DNA of 39,577 nucleotides. Source: Pseudomonadota bacterium. Lineage in GTDB: Bacteria > Pseudomonadota > Gammaproteobacteria > Burkholderiales > Burkholderiaceae_D. Positions 26,566-36,192 of the stretch are shown piece after piece. A program made the position numbers and the translations under genes. The stretch lies in NCBI GenBank assembly GCA_021821365.1, contig JAKACN010000014.1:1-39577 (forward strand). The letters are read 5' to 3'. Numbering within the stretch: the first letter of the stretch is position 1; each line of letters starts with the position of its first letter. The notes beneath the pieces were generated by a model. It was not told the DNA's origin and ran no database searches. It saw only the letters and a list, made by a program, of their open reading frames with translations.

Positions 26566-29500
26566 ATGCAACGCCAGAAACAGGAAGGCCCAGTGAAGTT
26601 GCGCGCCGGTTTTGAACGAAAGGTCATTCTGGCCTTTGTCGCCGCCGTTCTCGTGGTCGCCGGGCTGGCAACGACCACATGGATCGTTGCCAGGGATGCG
26701 GCGGAAGCGTCGCATTGGGTCGCGCATACGCAGGAGGTGCTGAATAACCTCGTGCATATCAGGGCTGACACGCTGCAGATCGAACTCGACACACAAAATT
26801 TCAGGCTTACCGGCACACCCGCTCCCCTTGCCGAGCGCAATGCGACGATCGCGGCGCGCGAAGCGACATTGCAGCGCATCAAGGCGCTTACTACCGACAA
26901 TCCCGGCCAGCAGGAACGCTGGAAGCAGTTGCGACAGGTGGTGGACGAACGCATCGCCATTTCGAAGCGCGTTGAATTCCTTCGGAAGACGCAAGGCCAG
27001 GACGCCGCGAGCGCCTACGTCGCCTCGGCACCCTTAAGGGAAACGCGCGACCGCATGTACCGGATATTGCGCGACATGGAGCAGGAAGAATACCGGCTGC
27101 TGGTCAATCGCAATGCGGAGCGGAAACGCGCGCACGAACTCTTTGTCGCCGGCGATACCGTCGTGGGACTGTTGCTTTTCCTGCTGCTGACCGGGACTTA
27201 TCTCGTCATCCGGCGGCAGCTGGAGGAAACCGAGGCCAGCCAGCGTGCGCTGGCCGAAAACGAAGAAAGCCTCGCCACCACATTGCACTCTATCGGAGAT
27301 GCGGTATTGGCCACGGATACGGCAGGCCTCGTCGCCCGCATGAATCGCGTGGCGGAACGTCTCACCGGCTGGCGTTTTGCCGAGGCGCGCGGCCGGCCGA
27401 TCGAGGAAGTATTCAACGTCATTCATGAGGATACGCGCGAGCCGGCAGAAGTGCCGGTTGCAAAAGTGCTGGCAACGGGTGAAGTGCAGGATCTCGCCAA
27501 CCATACCGCGCTCATCGCGCGCGACGGGAGCCAGCGGCCGATCACCGATAGCGCCGCGCCAATACGCGATGCCGCCGGAAGGATCAGCGGCGTGGTCCTG
27601 GTCTTTCGGGACGAAACGGCGGCGCGACAGGCCCGGAGGATGATCCGCCAGCAAAACGCGATTCTGGAGCAGCGCGTGCTGGAGCGCACGGCGGCCCTGC
27701 GTGAAAGCGAGGACCATCTGCGCAGCGTCATCAATAATGTCCCCGCGCTGATCGCCTTCGTCGATGCGCAGCAGCGGTATGTGTACGTCAATCAGCAGTA
27801 CCTCGATCGTTTTGCCGCCGGAAGGACCGAGATTGCCGGCCGCCAGGTGAGCGAGATACTCGGCGAAGTGCGCTACGCCATCGCCTCTCCGATCATTACC
27901 GCGGTGTTGCAGGGGCAACGGCAGAACTATGACTGGCAACCGTTCCCCGGCGTATGGCAGGCGATCAATTATGTGCCCCGGCACGATGCCGAAGGCAATG
28001 TCGTCGGCTACTACGTACTCGGGACGGATATCACCGAGCGCAAGCAGGCCGAGGAAAAGATCCAGGCGCTCAACACGGACCTGAAGCGGCATGTGCGCGA
28101 CCTGGAACATGTCAGCCGGGGCCTGAGAACGCTGAGCGCGGGCAATCGCACCATGCTCAGGGCAACGGACGAGCAGGATCTGCTCGATAGCATGTGCACG
28201 GCGATCGTCGAGGCTGGCGGCTACCGGATGGCCGCAGTCTGGTATCGAAGCAATGACGAGGCCTGCTCATTGCGGCCGATGGCGGAGAGCGCGCATCGCG
28301 GCGGCATCGGCGACCTGGAATGCATCAAGGCCACCTGGGCGGATAACGAACGTGGCCGTGGCGCCGTGGCCACCGCGATTCGCACCGGGCAGACAGTCGT
28401 GGTTCAAAACATGCGTGACGATCCGTCCTATGCGCCCTGGCGGGAGCGGCTGGGTGACTATGGAAGTTGCGTTTCCTGCCCCTTGCGCGTCAATGGCGAG
28501 ATCATCGGCAGCCTGGCCATTTACGCCACCTCGCCCGACGGCTTCAGCCCGGATGAAGTGGCATTGCTGACCGAATCCGCGGACGATCTGGCGTTTGGCA
28601 TCACGGTATTGCGCGTGCGTGCTGAACAACGACAATTCCAGCAGGCGATGCATCGGCTGACTTTTTATGATGCACTGACCGGATTGCCGAACCAGTTGCA
28701 TTTCTCGGAAATGCTCAATGGAGCGATTGAAGACTCCACCCGCCATAGCAAGCAGTTTTCTGTGCTGCAAGCCAACCTGGAACGGCTCACCGAGATCAAT
28801 GACGCCCTTGGCTTCGATCGCGGCGATCAGATCCTGCGTCAGTTCGGGGCGCGATTGCATGCCGTGGCTCCTGCCCGCGCGACCGTCGCGCGCCTGCGGG
28901 GCGACGAGTTCGCCATCCTGCTTCCGGACAGCGACGCCAATGCGGCGCTGGCGATCGCTGCCTGCGTGGAGAGCGCGCTGGCCGAACCCTTCCCGATTGC
29001 CGATATCGCACTCGACATGTCCGCCAAGATCGGCGTGGCCTTGTTCCCGGCGCACGGTGCAACGCCGCATGACCTGTTTCGCCACATGGACATCGCGGTG
29101 AACGTCGCCAAGAAGCGCGGGCAGGGGCACGCCGTCTTCGACCCGGCGCACAGTCACGGCCACTCGGGCCGGCTGACCATGGCCGGTGAATTGCGGCGCG
29201 CCATCGAACGTGGCGGCCTGATGCTCTACCTGCAGCCAAAAGTGGAGATCGCGACCGGACAGGTCAGTGGCGCGGAGGGCCTGGTGCGCTGGAAGCATCC
29301 TGAACGCGGCTTGATCCACCCTGCAGAGTTCATCGGTCTTGCCGAACATACCGGACTGATCAAACCCCTGACCGAATGGCTCATCGACGCCGCGCTTCGC
29401 CAGAACCAGACGTGGGAACGCGAGGGCGCGGCGCTGCCGATCGCCATCAATTTCTCGGCCCGTAACCTGCGCGATGACAACCTGCTCAGGAAACTTCGCC

Positions 29501-29964
29501 AGATTCGCAGCAGCCTGGGCGCCGCGTCCGGTGCGATCGAGATTGAAATCACCGAAAGCATGGTGATGGAGGACGCGGAGTATGCGCTGCACGTCCTGAA
29601 CGATCTGCGCGACGAGGGCATTCGGCTTTACATCGACGACTTCGGCACCGGATATTCTTCGCTGAGTTATCTGCAGAAATTGCCCGTCGACTATATCAAG
29701 ATCGATCAATCGTTCGTCAACGATATGCTGTTCACCCGGGATTCGTCCGTGATTGTCCAGTCCACCATCGACCTGGCCCACGATCTTGGACGAAAGGTCG
29801 TTGCGGAGGGTGTCGAAAGCCAGGCACACTGGGATCAGCTGGCCGAATTCGGCGCCGATATGGCGCAAGGCTATTTCATTGCCAAACCGATGCCGTCCGA
29901 CGAATTCCGGGTGTGGCTCGACCGGTTCCGCGCATCCGCAGCCACGCGCTCGATGAAGACGTGA
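26566..29964 (+). CDS. CHASE3-PAS-PAS-GAF-GGDEF-EAL cyclic-di-GMP signalling protein
   Basis: CHASE3-like periplasmic segment between two TMs; PAS (SIGDAVLATDTAGLVARMNRVAERLTGW); second PAS; GAF; RLRGDEFAILLPD; AEGLVRWKHPERGLIHPAEF...YIDDFGTGYSSLSYLQKLPVDYIKIDQSFV. Confidence 0.92.
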   Translation: MQRQKQEGPVKLRAGFERKVILAFVAAVLVVAGLATTTWIVARDAAEASHWVAHTQEVLNNLVHIRADTLQIELDTQNFRLTGTPAPLAERNATIAAREATLQRIKALTTDNPGQQERWKQLRQVVDERIAISKRVEFLRKTQGQDAASAYVASAPLRETRDRMYRILRDMEQEEYRLLVNRNAERKRAHELFVAGDTVVGLLLFLLLTGTYLVIRRQLEETEASQRALAENEESLATTLHSIGDAVLATDTAGLVARMNRVAERLTGWRFAEARGRPIEEVFNVIHEDTREPAEVPVAKVLATGEVQDLANHTALIARDGSQRPITDSAAPIRDAAGRISGVVLVFRDETAARQARRMIRQQNAILEQRVLERTAALRESEDHLRSVINNVPALIAFVDAQQRYVYVNQQYLDRFAAGRTEIAGRQVSEILGEVRYAIASPIITAVLQGQRQNYDWQPFPGVWQAINYVPRHDAEGNVVGYYVLGTDITERKQAEEKIQALNTDLKRHVRDLEHVSRGLRTLSAGNRTMLRATDEQDLLDSMCTAIVEAGGYRMAAVWYRSNDEACSLRPMAESAHRGGIGDLECIKATWADNERGRGAVATAIRTGQTVVVQNMRDDPSYAPWRERLGDYGSCVSCPLRVNGEIIGSLAIYATSPDGFSPDEVALLTESADDLAFGITVLRVRAEQRQFQQAMHRLTFYDALTGLPNQLHFSEMLNGAIEDSTRHSKQFSVLQANLERLTEINDALGFDRGDQILRQFGARLHAVAPARATVARLRGDEFAILLPDSDANAALAIAACVESALAEPFPIADIALDMSAKIGVALFPAHGATPHDLFRHMDIAVNVAKKRGQGHAVFDPAHSHGHSGRLTMAGELRRAIERGGLMLYLQPKVEIATGQVSGAEGLVRWKHPERGLIHPAEFIGLAEHTGLIKPLTEWLIDAALRQNQTWEREGAALPIAINFSARNLRDDNLLRKLRQIRSSLGAASGAIEIEITESMVMEDAEYALHVLNDLRDEGIRLYIDDFGTGYSSLSYLQKLPVDYIKIDQSFVNDMLFTRDSSVIVQSTIDLAHDLGRKVVAEGVESQAHWDQLAEFGADMAQGYFIAKPMPSDEFRVWLDRFRASAATRSMKT

Positions 29965-29978
29965 CGTCCGCAGTCACG
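29960..29978. terminator. Hairpin CGTGAC-N7-GTCACG between convergent stop codons (possible bidirectional terminator)
   Basis: 6-bp perfect stem overlapping the stop of the GGDEF-EAL gene and the end of the amidase gene; no T-run. Confidence 0.28.
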
Positions 29979-30762
29979 GACTCGTCGGAGTACCTGAAGT
30001 CAGCACATCCAGGATGGCCGCCGTCTCCGCGTCGGGCGTGCCATCGAATTGACGCGGCCGGTATTTCATCTGGAAAGAGATCAGCATCGCTCGCGTCGCA
30101 TCGTCCAGTTGGCCGCTGCAGGGCAGGACGTAGCCGTGCTCCACCAGTTTCTGCTGAAACCACGCGATGTCCGGCAACTGCTCCGCAAAGTATTGCTGTC
30201 GTTGCGCCACCGCCGCCGGATCGGGCCAGCGGATGAGACCGGCCTGTGCAAGCCGCTGCCACGGAAACAAGGGGCCGGGATCCACCTTGCGTTGGGGGGC
30301 GATTTCGTTGTGGCCCAGGATGTTGTCCGGCGAGATGTGGTGGCGCGCGACGATCTGCTGCAGAAGTTCGATCAGCAGCGAAATCTGTTCGGGCGGATAG
30401 GGAAAGTACACGCGCCCTTCCGGCGTGTCGCGATAGCCGGGATTGACGATCTCGATGCCGATCGAACTGAAATTCAACTGGGCATCGTTCTTCCACGCAC
30501 TCAGGCCGGCGTGGTAGGCGCGCCGGTTCTCATCGACCAGCTGATAGATTTTCGGCGGATGATCCTCGATCAGGTAATGGCTGCTGACCTCGCCCTTCGT
30601 CAGGATTGACAGCGCGCGCGGAAAATCGCCATCGGTGTAATGCAGGATCACGTAGCGGACGCGGCTGTCCTGGGAAACCGAGGAAAAGTGCCGGTCAATG
30701 GGCGGACCGCCCGCGCAGCCGCCCAGCAGGATCAGGCAAAGTAGGGAAAGCAGGTATCTCAT
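29974..30762 (-). CDS. N-acetylmuramoyl-L-alanine amidase, AmiD-like lipoprotein (amidase_2 plus C-terminal peptidoglycan-binding region)
   Basis: Lipobox-like LILLGGC; VRYVILHYTDGDF, SSHYLIEDHPPKIYQLVDENRRAYHAG, NFSSIGIEIVNPGY, ILGHNEIAPQRKVDPGPLFPWQRL. Confidence 0.9.
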   Translation of the reverse strand: MRYLLSLLCLILLGGCAGGPPIDRHFSSVSQDSRVRYVILHYTDGDFPRALSILTKGEVSSHYLIEDHPPKIYQLVDENRRAYHAGLSAWKNDAQLNFSSIGIEIVNPGYRDTPEGRVYFPYPPEQISLLIELLQQIVARHHISPDNILGHNEIAPQRKVDPGPLFPWQRLAQAGLIRWPDPAAVAQRQQYFAEQLPDIAWFQQKLVEHGYVLPCSGQLDDATRAMLISFQMKYRPRQFDGTPDAETAAILDVLTSGTPTSP

Positions 30763-30802
30763 CGGGGCGGGCAGGCGTGTCGACAGGGGGAATTGTAGCG
30801 CG

Positions 30803-31774
30803 CTACGCTCGCAACGCCGCCGGTGTCGTGCCGAACTCCCGCCGGATCAACTTCCTCAACGCCGTCCCGTCCTGGTAGCCGACCCGGACGGCGATGGACT
30901 CGATCGACATGGTGGTCGTCTCGATCAGGTGGGCTGCCTGCAGCAGGCGCCTGCGCTGAAGAAACTTGACGGGCGATACGCCCGTCGCCGCCTCGATGCG
31001 CCGCGCCAGCGTCTTCGGCGATACGGCCAGTTCAGCGGCGAGGTCGGCAATGCAGATCGGCCCGGAGAGATGCGCATCGATCCAGCGCTCCGCGGCGATG
31101 ACGGTGGGATCGACATGCCGAACGTGGGCCTGGATCATGTAGCGTGCCTGCGACGGACGCTGGTCGATGATCAGGTAGCGCGCGCAAAGGTGGGCAACGG
31201 AGGTGCCCATGGTGTCGGCCACGATGGCCAGCATCAGGTCGAGCTGCGAATAGGCCGATCCGGCCGTCAGATAGGGGCCGTCGCGCAGCAGCATTTTCGT
31301 CTCGTCCAGACGCACGTCGGGATGCCGTGCGCGGAACAGGTGGGCCAGCCACCATGTCATCGTCACGTTCCGCCCGGAGAGAAGGCCGGCATCAGCCAGC
31401 AGGAATACCGACGAGCAGGAGGCGCCGATCCGCACCGTATGCGGTGCCAATCGCAGCAGCTCCATGGCGGCCAGCGCATCTTTCTTTTGCAGGCGCGCGC
31501 CGATCGCTTCGTCCGACACCAGGCCGAGGCCGGGGATGACGATCCACTCCGGCCACGGAGCGCGCTCGATCACCTCGGCGAATGTCAGGTCTGCCGTCAG
31601 CCGCAGGCCGCCGCCGGTGCGAATGGATTTCCGGTACCCGGCGACGAGAAGCCGCACGCGTCCGGGCTTGCGTGCGCCGGACAGGAAAGCCTGCCCCGCG
31701 CGAATGGTATCGAGCGTGATGGCAAGACTGGAATCCATGACGCCTTCCAGCGCCAGTACAAGGATGGTTTTCAT
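30803..31774 (-). CDS. GlxA-family AraC-type regulator (DJ-1/PfpI-like domain plus HTH)
   Basis: N-terminal DJ-1-like domain (GASCSSVFLLADAGLLSGRNVTMTWWLAHLFRARHPDVRLDE); C-terminal AraC HTH (CIADLAAELAVSPKTLARRIEAATGVSPVKFLQRRRLLQAAHLIETTTMSIESIAVRVGY). Confidence 0.92.
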   Translation of the reverse strand: MKTILVLALEGVMDSSLAITLDTIRAGQAFLSGARKPGRVRLLVAGYRKSIRTGGGLRLTADLTFAEVIERAPWPEWIVIPGLGLVSDEAIGARLQKKDALAAMELLRLAPHTVRIGASCSSVFLLADAGLLSGRNVTMTWWLAHLFRARHPDVRLDETKMLLRDGPYLTAGSAYSQLDLMLAIVADTMGTSVAHLCARYLIIDQRPSQARYMIQAHVRHVDPTVIAAERWIDAHLSGPICIADLAAELAVSPKTLARRIEAATGVSPVKFLQRRRLLQAAHLIETTTMSIESIAVRVGYQDGTALRKLIRREFGTTPAALRA

Positions 31775-31775
31775 T

Positions 31776-31813
31776 TGTCCATTTTGGCATGAAAAATGTC
31801 AAAAATGTCCATT
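31776..31813. promoter_or_regulatory. Direct-repeat cluster between the glxA-like regulator and the dienelactone hydrolase gene
   Basis: TGTCCATT at 31776-31783 and 31806-31813 (30-bp period); tandem AAAAATGTC x2 at 31792-31809. Confidence 0.45.
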
Positions 31814-31893
31814 CTCGAAGGTCGCTGCCGCGGGCAGACTTGCCACTCATCGCCTCGTCGTATTCCCGATCAACTGACAACAAGGAGCCATCA

Positions 31894-32718
31894 ATGTCGA
31901 AACGCAACCTGAATGAGGACGATCCGCTGGATGACTTCACCGCGCGCGAGACGACGCTCGACGGTGTCACGAAGGTCGTGTACGTCGCCGGTAGCGGGCC
32001 GGCCGTGATTGTGATGACGGAGATGCCGGGCATCAGCCCGCATGTCGCGCGCTTCAGCCGCTGGGTGCGGGATGCGGGCTTCACGGTATACATGCCATCC
32101 CTGTTCGGCAGGGACGGTGCGGTACCCAGGGCGGAAGAGGGCGTCGCGACGTTCAAGCGGGTGTGCGTGAGTGCGGAGTTCCGCGCCTTTGCCGCCAATG
32201 AATCGAGCCCGGTGACTGTATGGCTGCGCGCGCTGGCGAGGCAGGCGCACCGGGAGTGTGGCGGTCCGGGCGTGGGCGCGGTCGGCATGTGCTTCACCGG
32301 CAACTTTGCACTGACGATGATGCTGGAGCCCGCCATGCTCGCTCCGGTGCTGTCGCAGCCCTCGCTGCCGCTCAACGATCCTGCCGGCCTCGAGATCGCG
32401 CCGAATGAACTCGCTGCCGTGCGGCGTCGCCTGGAACGGGACGATCTGACCGTGATGGCTTATCGCTTCCAGGGCGACCGCGTCTGCACCGCGCAACGCT
32501 TTGCGGCCTATGCGGAGGCCCTCGGCGAGCGCTTCGTTGCGCATGTGTTGCCGGACAGCGCTGCAAATCGCGAGGTGCCGCCCTTTTTCGAGAAAGTGGT
32601 GGCATGCCCGCATAGCGTGGTGACCGCGCACCTGATCGATGAAGCCGGTCAGCCGACGATTGCGGCGCGCGACGAGATTCTGGCCTTTTTCCAGCGTCGG
32701 CTTGCACCATGTCCGTAA
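31894..32718 (+). CDS. Dienelactone hydrolase family protein
   Basis: AVIVMTEMPGISPHVARFSRWVRDAGFTVYMPSLFGRDG...GVGAVGMCFTGNFALTMMLEPAMLAPVLSQPSLPL; start trimmed to MSKRN after AAGGAG. Confidence 0.88.
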   Translation: MSKRNLNEDDPLDDFTARETTLDGVTKVVYVAGSGPAVIVMTEMPGISPHVARFSRWVRDAGFTVYMPSLFGRDGAVPRAEEGVATFKRVCVSAEFRAFAANESSPVTVWLRALARQAHRECGGPGVGAVGMCFTGNFALTMMLEPAMLAPVLSQPSLPLNDPAGLEIAPNELAAVRRRLERDDLTVMAYRFQGDRVCTAQRFAAYAEALGERFVAHVLPDSAANREVPPFFEKVVACPHSVVTAHLIDEAGQPTIAARDEILAFFQRRLAPCP

Positions 32719-33068
32719 ATTCGGCGGCACGCCGCATGAATACCATGACTTCAGTCAGCAGGACCTGCCGGACCTGCACAGCGCAACGTGTTGTGGTGAG
32801 GTATTGCCGTTCGCAAGCGTCTTTCTGCTTTCTGTCCACTCGCATGCCATGCCGCATCCGGGCATGAGGTTCAGCAGAATCCGTGCTGATCCGGTTTGGC
32901 GGGAACACGCCGCCGCCCTATAGTGAATGACCCCGCGCAGGTTGCGATTTCGCGGCGTAGTTGGCGGGAGTTCAATACGTGCACGGCGCGGCTGCGTTCG
33001 CTTTGTCGAGAAGCATCTGTCGGACGCGTTGCCGTCATCGCGCCATCGCTGCGGCAAGGAGTCCGATC

Positions 33069-33962
33069 ATGTTCACTGCGAAAAAGACCCTTACGGTCGT
33101 CACGGCCCCTCCCCGCAAGAGCAGCCTGTATTACCGCCACCGCTTGCCGGTGCGATTGATGCACTGGATTAATGTCCTGTGCCTGGTCGTTCTCTTCATG
33201 AGCGGGCTATCCATCTTCAATGCCCATCCCGCCCTCTACCTGGGAGACTCGTCGTATAGCGGTCGACCGGCCGTCCTGGAGATCACGACGGCGGATGGCG
33301 CATCGAATGCTGCTGCGCAGCGGAAACGAGGCATATTGCGCATCGGTGCCCATCGCTTTGATACGACCGGCATTCTCGGCGTGTCGAAAGGGCCAAACGG
33401 TTCGATCAACCGGAATGCCTTTCCGGCGTGGATGACCATTCCGGGCTTCTACTCGCTGGCGTTGGCGAGGCAGTGGCATTTCTTCTTTGCATGGCTGTTC
33501 GTCCTCAATGGTCTGACCTACCTCCTGTACACCGTGCTGAGCGGGCATCTCATGCGTGATCTCGCTCCGAGCAGAAACGAGCTGAACGGTATCGGTACAT
33601 CGGTGAAGGACCATCTTCTGTTCCGCCATCCGCAGGGCGAAGCCGCGAAGCGCTACAACGTGCTGCAGAAGCTGGCGTACCTGGCGGTCATCTTTGTGCT
33701 GCTTCCGCTGATCGTACTGATGGGCATGGCGATGTCACCCACGCTGGACAGCCTGATCACCGGCTGGGTGGACTGGGTTGGCGGACGCCAGTCGGCGCGC
33801 ACGATCCATTTCATCATCGCCTGGCTACTGGTTGCGTTCGTGCTGATTCATGTCTTCGAGGTGATCGTCAGCGGGCTGTGGAATCACCTGCGGTCCATGA
33901 TCACGGGCTATTACGATATCGGCCGCGAACCTGCGACGGGAGCACGCCATGAAAACGCATAG
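33069..33962 (+). CDS. Cytochrome b561-type membrane subunit
   Basis: YYRHRLPVRLMHWINVLCLVVLFMSGLSIFN, LARQWHFFFAWLFVLNGLTYL, TIHFIIAWLLVAFVLIHVFEVIVSGLWNHLRSMITGYY; coupled to a Mo-oxidoreductase. Confidence 0.9.
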   Translation: MFTAKKTLTVVTAPPRKSSLYYRHRLPVRLMHWINVLCLVVLFMSGLSIFNAHPALYLGDSSYSGRPAVLEITTADGASNAAAQRKRGILRIGAHRFDTTGILGVSKGPNGSINRNAFPAWMTIPGFYSLALARQWHFFFAWLFVLNGLTYLLYTVLSGHLMRDLAPSRNELNGIGTSVKDHLLFRHPQGEAAKRYNVLQKLAYLAVIFVLLPLIVLMGMAMSPTLDSLITGWVDWVGGRQSARTIHFIIAWLLVAFVLIHVFEVIVSGLWNHLRSMITGYYDIGREPATGARHENA

Positions 33963-34725
33963 CGACCAAAGACGCCTGCTGCTGCGCGGTGCGCTGGGAG
34001 CGTTCGGGACAATTGCCATCAGCGGCTGCGACAGGTTGAGCCAGGCAGGATGGTTCCAGGAGACGCTCTCCGCCGGCGAAGTGCTGAGCCGCGCCGCGCA
34101 CAAGCTTCTCGTGCCGCGCAATGCCATGGCGCAGGAATTCACCGAAGCGGATTTGTCGCCGCACTTTCGCAGCAATGGCACCAGCAATCCGGAAAATCCG
34201 CACTACCAGTCACTGGCCGCGCACGATTTCAAGGGCTGGGCACTGAAGGTGGACGGCCTGGTGGAGCATCCCGTGCAACTGTCGCTGGCAGAGCTGCGCG
34301 CCATGCCGAACCGCACGCAGATCACGCGGCACGACTGCGTGGAAGGCTGGAGCGCGATTGGAAAGTGGACCGGCGTTCCGCTCGCTCGCGTGCTCGAGAT
34401 GGTGCGGCCCGAGCCTCGTGCGAGGTTTGCAGTATTTCACTGCGCCGATCCGATGGATGGACCTGGCTCCGCGCCATATTACGAAAGCCTCGACATGGAC
34501 GATGCTGTCCATCCGCAGACCATACTTGCGTACGCCCTGAACGACCAGGCGCTGCCGGTGGCGAACGGCGCGCCATTGCGCCTGCGGGTGGAGCGCCAGC
34601 TCGGTTACAAGCATGCGAAATATCTCGATCGGATCGAACTGGTCGCGAGCCTGGATGGAGTCCGCGGCGGAAAGGGCGGCTATTGGGAGGACGGCTACGG
34701 CTACCAGTGGTATGCGGGGATTTGA
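33949..34725 (+). CDS. Sulfite-oxidase-family molybdopterin-dependent oxidoreductase (exported)
   Basis: Tat-like QRRLLLRGALG plus ISGC; LKVDGLVEHPVQLSLAELRAMPNRTQITRHDCVEGWSAIGKWTGVPLARVL; RLRVERQLGYKHAKYLDRIELV; 14-bp overlap with the upstream cytochrome b gene. Confidence 0.92.
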   Translation: MKTHSDQRRLLLRGALGAFGTIAISGCDRLSQAGWFQETLSAGEVLSRAAHKLLVPRNAMAQEFTEADLSPHFRSNGTSNPENPHYQSLAAHDFKGWALKVDGLVEHPVQLSLAELRAMPNRTQITRHDCVEGWSAIGKWTGVPLARVLEMVRPEPRARFAVFHCADPMDGPGSAPYYESLDMDDAVHPQTILAYALNDQALPVANGAPLRLRVERQLGYKHAKYLDRIELVASLDGVRGGKGGYWEDGYGYQWYAGI

Positions 34726-34742
34726 TCGCCGGTGTGTCGGGA

Positions 34743-35423
34743 TCAGGCAGCCGGATGATCGTACTGTTCGCGCAACCAGCGCACACGCGTCGCGAGGCGT
34801 TCCTTCCACGTGCCAGACAGACCGGGAACGTCGAGGATTTCAAGCAGATCATCGATAGGCGGCCGATGCACCGACTGGATCCGCCAGAATCGATCGATGG
34901 ATATACGCGCCGTTTCCCGTTCGATCAACTCCATCGTATCCTCCGGTGCGATGGTGCCCTCCTGGAGAACCCGGTAATACCATCCCGTAATGCGTTCCTC
35001 GGCGATGAAGACGGACATCCTGTCGATGCCGTAGCGATGGTTGATTTTCCAGCACGGACTGCGTGGTTGCGACACCTGGAGGAGCGCTGTGCCGATCCTG
35101 AACACATCGCCGATGTGCACGTTTTCTTCCGTCAATCCGGATGCCGAGATGTTCTCGCCGATGCTTCCGGGAACCAGCGCTTGGGCAATCTCCGGAAACT
35201 GCCTGGAGAGACGCCCGTAATTTTCGACGGCAAATTGATGAATTGCTTTCTCCGGTCCGCCATGCACGCGCAAGTCCGCGTGCTCGTCGCCGGCAATACC
35301 CGATGTCGTTACGGCGACAGGATGTTGCATCCGTTTTTTGAATATGCCGCTGCGGTGGCCTTCCTGGCTCAATATGCCGATCCCGCCGGCAAAAAGATGG
35401 TCGATGGTTGACGTGAGGTACAT
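34743..35423 (-). CDS. MOSC domain-containing protein (YiiM-like)
   Basis: GIAGDEHADLRVHGGPEKAIHQFAVENY, VPGSIGENISASGLTEENVHIGDVFRIGTALLQVSQPRSPCWKI; start trimmed to MYLTS. Confidence 0.92.
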   Translation of the reverse strand: MYLTSTIDHLFAGGIGILSQEGHRSGIFKKRMQHPVAVTTSGIAGDEHADLRVHGGPEKAIHQFAVENYGRLSRQFPEIAQALVPGSIGENISASGLTEENVHIGDVFRIGTALLQVSQPRSPCWKINHRYGIDRMSVFIAEERITGWYYRVLQEGTIAPEDTMELIERETARISIDRFWRIQSVHRPPIDDLLEILDVPGLSGTWKERLATRVRWLREQYDHPAA

Positions 35424-35811
35424 AGGGATGGGCCGGACGGAGAGCGCGCGGGCGCCTTCCGACGAAACAGGCCTGGTGTGACGATGGATAGCTGAACTAT
35501 ATCCCACTGAAAAAGATCACGTGCAATGACTTCATGGAATGGACGACATCTGGGCGTGTGACGTATGGAAGTGGTGACAGAACTCGGTCCGCTCCGCAGG
35601 TTCCGTGCATCGAGCCGGGCAGCGCACGCCACTGGTGAGGCAGTCGCGGATAAGCCACCAAGTTGGCCGCGCTGCGCCGAATCAGTGACTGCATCAGAAA
35701 AGACATCTCGCGGGTTTGCGGAAAGTCAAATTGCGAGACCGGGGACCGGCCGCCTTTCCGACATGCTGCCTACACTGGGATTGGCAGTCTAGAGAATCCG
35801 GGAGGTGAATG

Positions 35812-36126
35812 ATGGCCGAACTTAATCGTGAGCAATTGGATGAAGGTGATCGGGACTTGCTCCATAAAATCGATGCTGTTGGCTGGGGCGTATTCCTGAT
35901 CTGGATGGGAATAGCGTTTCTCACCAACATCAGCTGGGGAATCGGACTCATCGGTGTAGGCGTGATTATCATCGGCATCGTATTCCTTGCCTGGGGTGTC
36001 GTCGAGCTGCTGAGCATCCAATATGGTGCAGGCGTTTTGATACCCGGCGGCGTGCTGCCGATCCTGTTCATCGTGGCCGGTATCGCGCTCGTTGTTTCAG
36101 GGCTGTTCCGGAAGCCGCATCATTAG
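35812..36126 (+). CDS. Small hypothetical membrane protein
   Basis: About 3 hydrophobic segments (GVFLIWMGIAFLT, GIGLIGVGVIIIGIVFLAWGVVELL, GGVLPILFIVAGIALVVSGLF); preceded by GGGAGGTGAATG. Confidence 0.75.
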   Translation: MAELNREQLDEGDRDLLHKIDAVGWGVFLIWMGIAFLTNISWGIGLIGVGVIIIGIVFLAWGVVELLSIQYGAGVLIPGGVLPILFIVAGIALVVSGLFRKPHH

Positions 36127-36192
36127 CAGATCGTACGGAGGATGATTGAGGGTGTGTTGTCCTGTCAGACAAAGGAAGGCGCGAGCGGTGAG

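Noticed and set aside
28267-29868. 533-aa minus-strand ORF antisense to GGDEF-EAL
   Set aside because: Shadow ORF; the plus-strand motifs are clear.
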